This document shows, one piece after another, positions 39,281-43,502 of a stretch of DNA of 43,502 nucleotides. The stretch's first letter is position 1. Each line of letters begins with the position of its first letter. The position numbers were made by a program, and so were the translations under genes. The stretch covers positions 222,258 to 265,759 of the forward strand of contig CAUYUJ010016709.1 in assembly GCA_963575745.1 (NCBI GenBank). Direction: 5' to 3'. The stretch comes from Prorocentrum cordatum. Lineage: Eukaryota > Sar > Dinophyceae > Prorocentrales > Prorocentraceae. The notes under the pieces are model-generated. The model did not search any database. It was not told the origin of the DNA and saw only the letters and a program-made list of their open reading frames with translations.

Positions 39281-41156
39281 CGACGGGCACAACACCATCA
39301 TGCACCCCAAGGACCTCATCGACGGCAAGCTCCACACCTGGCAGAAGCTCTGGGCACCAGATGACGCACACATCACCCAGCTTCAGGGCAGCTTCCAAAG
39401 TATCGTCGAGTGCATCCAGGAGTGCAGCCTACCTCCCATCACCAACGACGAAATACGCGAAGGCCTCAAGAAGCTCAAGGCCAACACGGCACTGGGCGCT
39501 GACCGACTACGACCTTCCGACCTACTCCGACTACCTGAGCCCGCGCTCGCCGAGCTCGCCGAGCTCTACAACGCCGCCGAGCAGATCCAGATGTGGCCTC
39601 GCCAACTCCTGTACACGCTGGGCGTCATGAGGGCCAAGAAGGACAACGGCGACATAATCCTGGGCTTGCTCACCATCATTACCCCCCTGTGGTCCATGAT
39701 ACGAGAGCCACATGTGCAGCAGTGGAACCACGACACGTTTGCTCACTGGGATGCCATCGCTAAGGGCAACTCCGCCTTTCGCGAGGCCTACGAGCGTAGC
39801 CTGCACGAGGAGATCACAGCACGGCTCGGAGTTTCCCAAGCCCACGGCCTGCTCGACATCTCGCAGTTCGATGACGCCATCCACTGGACCACCCTCATCG
39901 ACGAAGCTTTAGACCTCAACTTCCCGCCAGAAGTACTTGGCCTCGAAGTCCTCCAGTGCATGGCCCCACGCTCACTTACGCAGAGTGGAGCCTACGCCGA
40001 GGCCATACTACCAACGCGGTCCGTCGTCCAAGGACTGCGATCAGGTACACGTTTCGCCGAGATCATGACTTTCGAGGCGCTCCAACGCATCGCCACCGTG
40101 CACCTTCATGCCCACCGCCGCATCTGGGTCGACGACCTGTCGCAGCGCATGCAGGCCAGCCGCCAAGCTCTCCGCAAGGTTATGGTCAACGTCCTCACCG
40201 ACACCTGCAACGCGCTCCAGGACCAATGCCTCGCTATCGCCAAGAAGAGCGTCGTCATGTGCACCCGCGCCCAGGGCGCCAAGTACATGGCCAGATGCAT
40301 GAAGCACCGCGGCTTCCACATCCGGCCCAAACACCACGCCGCCTACCTGGGTGTCGACCTCAGCTGCGGATCACGACATGCGCGCCAGACCACCACGCAA
40401 CGGAGACGACGACATCAGAACTTGCACGACAAGATCATACGCATCGCCAGAGTCACGAAGCGATGCCACCTCACGGCGCGACTCGCCACGCAAGGTGGCC
40501 TCGCCGCCGCCACATGCGGCCACCGACTACACGGAGCGTTCGGGACCACTATGACGATCTACCGACGACGACTTGGAGACGCCATCGCCCCGCCATTACG
40601 CGGACGCTGCCTCGCAACCCTACTCGACCTGCGCGCCAGCGCCAAGGGTCCAGCACGGAAGCTACCACATGAAACATTCCAAGCTTGGCTCGCCACATGG
40701 ATCGCCAGCCCCCACCTGCATCAAGCCATCCAGGCCACTTGGGCGCAAACGGTCAAGCACTTCCAACAACTACCACCACAGCGTGGAGTTCGAGATGTTC
40801 GAGGTCCGCAGTCAACCATCATCCTCTACCTAATGCAGATGGGCTGGGCACCGACACGACCGAATCAGTGGCATATTCCCGACGCCCTCACCGACGCCAA
40901 CGACTCCTGGGAGTTCGACGCCGACCAACTCTCAGGTTACCCCGACGCCGACATCCCACGCCAACTCCTCGACGACATCGACAACACCATCCAACTCCAG
41001 CTATGGCAGCAAGCCAGCAAACACCACGCTGGCGAGGGACTTCAGGAGGGCGCAGGCAACACGTCTTACCGCAAGAGCCTCGCCCATCCCGAAAGAATGC
41101 CACAAGGTGTTCGACTTGCTAACCTCATGCTCACCATCGCCACTGGGGCCATGTGA
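39270..41156 (+). pseudogene. LINE-2 ORF2 part 2: reverse transcriptase
   Basis: An open frame from the shift at 39270 to a TGA at 41154-41156. RT motifs: ALGADRLRPSDLLRL, HGLLDISQFDDAIHW (motif A Asp), SVVQGLRSGTRF (motif B) and RRIWVDDLSQRM (motif C, both Asp, near 40128). Post-RT segment: AAYLGVDLSCGSRHARQTT. The RT catalytic core looks intact. The TGA probably replaces a TGG, since coding continues in the same frame with AECPRCRKK. Confidence 0.8.
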
Positions 41157-42290
41157 ACACGCGGACGCATCGCAGCTGAGACGGTCTCACCCGACGTCAC
41201 TGCAGAATGCCCACGATGTCGCAAGAAGTCGAATATGACTTTCACCGAGCCTGGGGATGTGAGTGCGACAGCAGCGACAACCCAATCATTCAGAGCACCA
41301 ACAACCTCATCGGAGAAGCCACCACGCAACGACATCTCTACGAATGCTTTTGGTTACGAGGTATCATCCCACGGAGCTGGGCCGCCATGCCACCACCAGC
41401 AGAACGAGCACAATGGACATGCTACAGCTTCGAGCAATACGACATTGCCTGCCTAGCCGGCCTCCCTGGAGATCCAGTGTATGCCTTCGGCGACGCAAGC
41501 GGCGGTCAGGATGCCAGCAACAGTGTAGTGCGACGGGTCGGCGTCGCCGTCAGCTTTTTTCAAGACCTGAACAGAAACGAGATGGACATAGATGCGGCCT
41601 ACTGGGGACCACTCCCTGGACGGCGACAGACAGTGGCACGCGGAGAGTTGCTCGCCATGGTCACAGCAATCGAGTCCACAGAAAAGGACATCGTGTATTT
41701 CACGGACAACCAAGGCTGCTACCTCAACTTCACAACGGACACGCCACTGAACCCCATGGGGATGACGGCGACTTATGGCTCCGACTTCAGCGCGCCCTGA
41801 AACGACGAGCAAGACATGCCGCAGTGTTGTGGATACCGTCTCACATGAAAACAGCCGACATTGTGCAGGGCCGACTATCCTCATCCCTCGCCTACGGCAA
41901 CTGTGCCGCCGACGTCCTCGCGGGCATCGCCGCCGACGAGGCACGTGTCGGCACCAGTGACCGCCAGCGGCTTGCGCTGGTAGAGCAAAAAGCGTATTGT
42001 GTCCGACTGCGACAATTGAGAACTGCTCTTGAAGCCCTAGAAGCCGAGAAAACCGAGTTTCAGTGTTCTGGGGTGCGGAGACCTAGACGGCAAAAGGGGA
42101 AGGCTGCCTTCAAGCCCCCCCCGCCCCGAAGCTCTGTGCGTTTTTTTGGTCCCAACACAGCGTTGACCCGACAGGCTCCAAGTGCAGTAGGTGCTTTAGC
42201 AGCTCCAGCAAGGCCACTCGGACCTTTTGGTTACAGACCAGCTGTTTCGAACTCCTCAATGTCAATGACACATATAAGGAGGCCCCCCCA
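41157..42290 (+). pseudogene. LINE-2 zinc motif and RNase H, frameshifted
   Basis: AECPRCRKK in the RT frame continues, after a shift near 41240, as FHRAWGCECDSSDNPIIQST and CFWLRGIIP (C..C...H...C.C type). RNase H: VYAFGDASG (Asp), ARGELLAMVTAIE (Glu), VYFTDNQGC (Asp), then after a shift near 41745 WIPSHMK and GNCAADVLAGIAA (last Asp). The four active-site positions are present but split between two frames. Confidence 0.75.
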
Positions 42291-42559
42291 TGGGTATGCA
42301 GGTACATATCGCGGGGGGTTTTGTTCATTCGAGTCACACTTTGAGGTTCCACGCTGGGCTGCAACTGTGGTTCTATTCCCATTGCGGAGCATACCTTCAG
42401 AAGCTCCTCGGGGAACTCGGGGGCCCCTGCGAGCAACCCACTAGCACGGGGAAGGAATACCTAAAGCGGATTTCCGAAGGACTCTGGCCGAAGGTCCTCA
42501 GTCGAGCTGAGACGACCACCAGAGTCAACAACACCCTAAAGAGGGTGGCGGCTGTTTAA
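42290..42559 (+). pseudogene. LINE-2 C-terminal Cys domain
   Basis: An open frame ending with TAA at 42557-42559: SHTLRFHAGLQLW, SHCGAYLQKLLGELGGPC and RISEGLWPK. It parallels the end of the LINE-1 protein (HPFQLAETGKW ... CAVCGAAG ... PCPG ... LARGR). A shared ending in two diverged LINEs argues for a functional domain; its role is unknown to me. Confidence 0.55.
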
Positions 42560-42705
42560 GTTTCCCACATCGCTACACGATCAGGCAGAGACTCCAGAGA
42601 CTCCCCGTTTCCCCCCCTTGCACGCTGGCCAATTCGCTCCTCGGCGCCCCAGTCTGGCTCTCTCGCTGGTGCAGCCAACTCTGCCTCGCCGCCGACGAAA
42701 CGAGG

Positions 42706-42788
42706 AAGTGTGTGTGTTTTTATATATATATATATATGTATATATATGTGTATGTATGTATATATATATATAAACATGTATGTGTGTA

Positions 42789-42838
<50 letters not shown>
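42706..42838 (+). repeat. (TG), (TA), (TG) compound microsatellite at the 3' side of LINE-2
   Basis: GTGTGTGTTTTTATATATAT then TATATATGTGTATGTATGTA and a final run of about 20 TG. It resembles the tract at 35785-35905. Confidence 0.95.
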
Positions 42839-42840
<2 letters not shown>

Positions 42841-42861
42841 GCTCCCCTTCAGAATTTTGGG

Positions 42862-42965
42862 CGTCCAAAGCCTCGCACAGCTGCGCCAGCCGCGGGCAGC
42901 CGGCCCCGGCCCGCACGGCCAGGGCCGCCGGCAGCCGCATCAGCTCCTCCCGGGGGTGTGCAGAC
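42862..42965 (-). CDS. SET-domain gene exon: EELMRLPAALAV motif
   Basis: Minus-strand exon after CACGGGCCCAG. It encodes HPREELMRLPAALAVRAGAG and PRLAQLCEALDAQN. 'GEeLm.lP..lal' is the N-terminal SET strand of SETD3/LSMT-type enzymes, following the G.G.gv.A..di segment that should lie beyond the window. The 3' end is not fixed; the next recognised exon starts at 35274. Preceding exons would be to the right. Confidence 0.5.
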
Positions 42966-42989
42966 CTGGGCCCGTGCGAACCCAGGACG

Positions 42990-43205
42990 GCCAGGCTCTG
43001 CAGGATCCTGCAAGGTCCTCCTCCTCTTCGTCGTCCTCCTCCTCCTCCTCCTCCTCCTCTTTCCCTCCTCCTCTTTCCCTCCTCCCCCGCCTCCCCGTCC
43101 TCCTCCGCCTCCTCCTCCCCTCCCCTCCTCCTCCTCCTCCTCCTCCTCCTCCTCTTCCTCCCCCGACCCGTGCGGACCCAGGCCCTGCAGGATCCTGCAG
43201 GGTCT
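42990..43205 (+). repeat. (CCT)n tract flanked by direct copies of a PstI-BamHI-PstI palindrome
   Basis: CTGCAGGATCCTGCA occurs at about 42998-43012 and 43186-43200, each with similar flanks (GCGAACCCAGG, GCGGACCCAGG). A (CCT)n tract fills 43016-43165 between them. Confidence 0.7.
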
Positions 43206-43310
43206 CCTGCGCGCTGCCCCGGCTCAGTGCAACCCTGGCTCTGCAGCAGGAGCCTGCAAGATCCGGCGCCTTGGCTGCCCCCCGTTTGCATTGACCCCCG
43301 TCTCTCGAGT

Positions 43311-43475
43311 GAGGTCGGGCATGCCCTCCTACAGGCGGATTTCGGACGAAGAAGAAGAAGAAGCAATGATCCAAAATTGCGAAAAACAAGTCGACACAAT
43401 GGTCGAAAAATCGTTACCATTTTTTTGACTAGAATCTTTCTCCTGTAGAGCGACACGCCCGACTTGACTCTCGAG
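43311..43475 (-). mobile_element. Family-1 foldback element, complete
   Basis: The left end GAGGTCGGGCATGCCCTCCT pairs with the right end (reverse complement CAAGTCGGGCGTGTCGCTCT). An outer CTCGAG occurs on both sides. A GAA repeat lies inside (43350-43363). Length about 165 bp. Confidence 0.8.
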
Positions 43476-43502
43476 CCCCGATCCTCGCGAGGAGGAGGAG
43501 GA

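Larger units (their letters stand above)
35906..42560 (+). mobile_element. LINE-2: nearly complete dinoflagellate LINE
   Basis: Plus strand: gag-like ORF1, then EN, linker, RT, zinc motif, RNase H and C-terminal Cys domain. It has one stop (41154-41156) and frame changes near 39270, 41240, 41745 and 42290. It is bounded by TA/TG microsatellites at 35785-35905 and 42706-42838. No spliced leader is found at its 5' end, so the start may be truncated or decayed. It lies antisense in an intron of the SET gene. Same architecture as LINE-1 but a different family (its RT has WVDD). Confidence 0.85.

Noticed and set aside
39956-42444. Alternative long plus frames overlapping the LINE-2 RT and RNase H
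   Set aside because: Shadows of the RT frame, except the part after 41745, which carries the last RNase H motif and is described there.
35785-42838. LTR-type boundaries for LINE-2
   Set aside because: The flanking tracts are microsatellites, not long terminal repeats; the endonuclease is AP-type and there is no integrase or protease.
1-43502. tRNA, rRNA, CRISPR array or bacterial operon structure
   Set aside because: No cloverleaf with A and B boxes, no rRNA core sequence and no regular spacer array was seen; the context is clearly eukaryotic.

Overview
This is nuclear DNA of a dinoflagellate. The evidence is a complete 22-nt dinoflagellate spliced-leader (dinoSL) copy at 30839-30860 (minus strand), RNase H-bearing LINE retrotransposons, short exons that need GT, GC or GA donors, foldback elements at intron boundaries, very high GC and long triplet microsatellites. 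GC content is closer to a Prorocentrum-like genome than to Symbiodinium, but that is inference.

Left end (1-3965, minus strand): one uninterrupted open frame runs off the left edge. It carries a ubiquitin-specific-protease (USP) domain, an OTU-like cysteine-protease segment and a C2H2 zinc finger. It is probably the N-terminal half of a mobile-element polyprotein; Helitron type is suspected.

The rest (about 11.4-43 kb, minus strand) reads best as one host gene scattered over more than 30 kb: a SET-domain protein lysine methyltransferase of the SETD3/Rubisco-LSMT type. Short exons occur right to left in the order of the family's motifs: EELMRLPAALAV (42.9 kb), ECSRALALAL (35.2 kb), an exon at 34.4 kb, PLLWPREDLL (33.4 kb), two small exons (32.9 and 32.0 kb), ALALVMSRG (30.9 kb), LLPVVDLVNHG (22.4 kb), FVLRATRDVASGE (12.3 kb) and perhaps one at 11.4 kb. 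Reading phases agree across most neighbouring exons, including the run from 34.4 to 12.3 kb. A second group of coding-like exons lies at 7.0-7.6 kb.

The introns hold almost everything else. (1) Short foldback, MITE-like elements in several families; at least two families coincide with intron ends or make up almost a whole intron (introners). (2) LINE-1 (24.2-30.86 kb, minus), which keeps a dinoSL plus a decayed second dinoSL at its 5' end; it is broken by frameshifts and by a 0.96-kb insertion with inverted ends. (3) LINE-2 (35.9-42.56 kb, plus), with gag, AP endonuclease, RT with an intact WVDD, RNase H and a C-terminal Cys domain, carrying a few frameshifts and one stop. (4) Decayed LINE relics at 13.5-17.8 kb and 10.4-11.2 kb. 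(5) Long (CCT)n/(AGG)n, (TG)n/(TA)n, (CAG)n, (GTC)n and (GTA)n tracts; both LINE copies sit between such tracts. No tRNA, rRNA or CRISPR array was seen.
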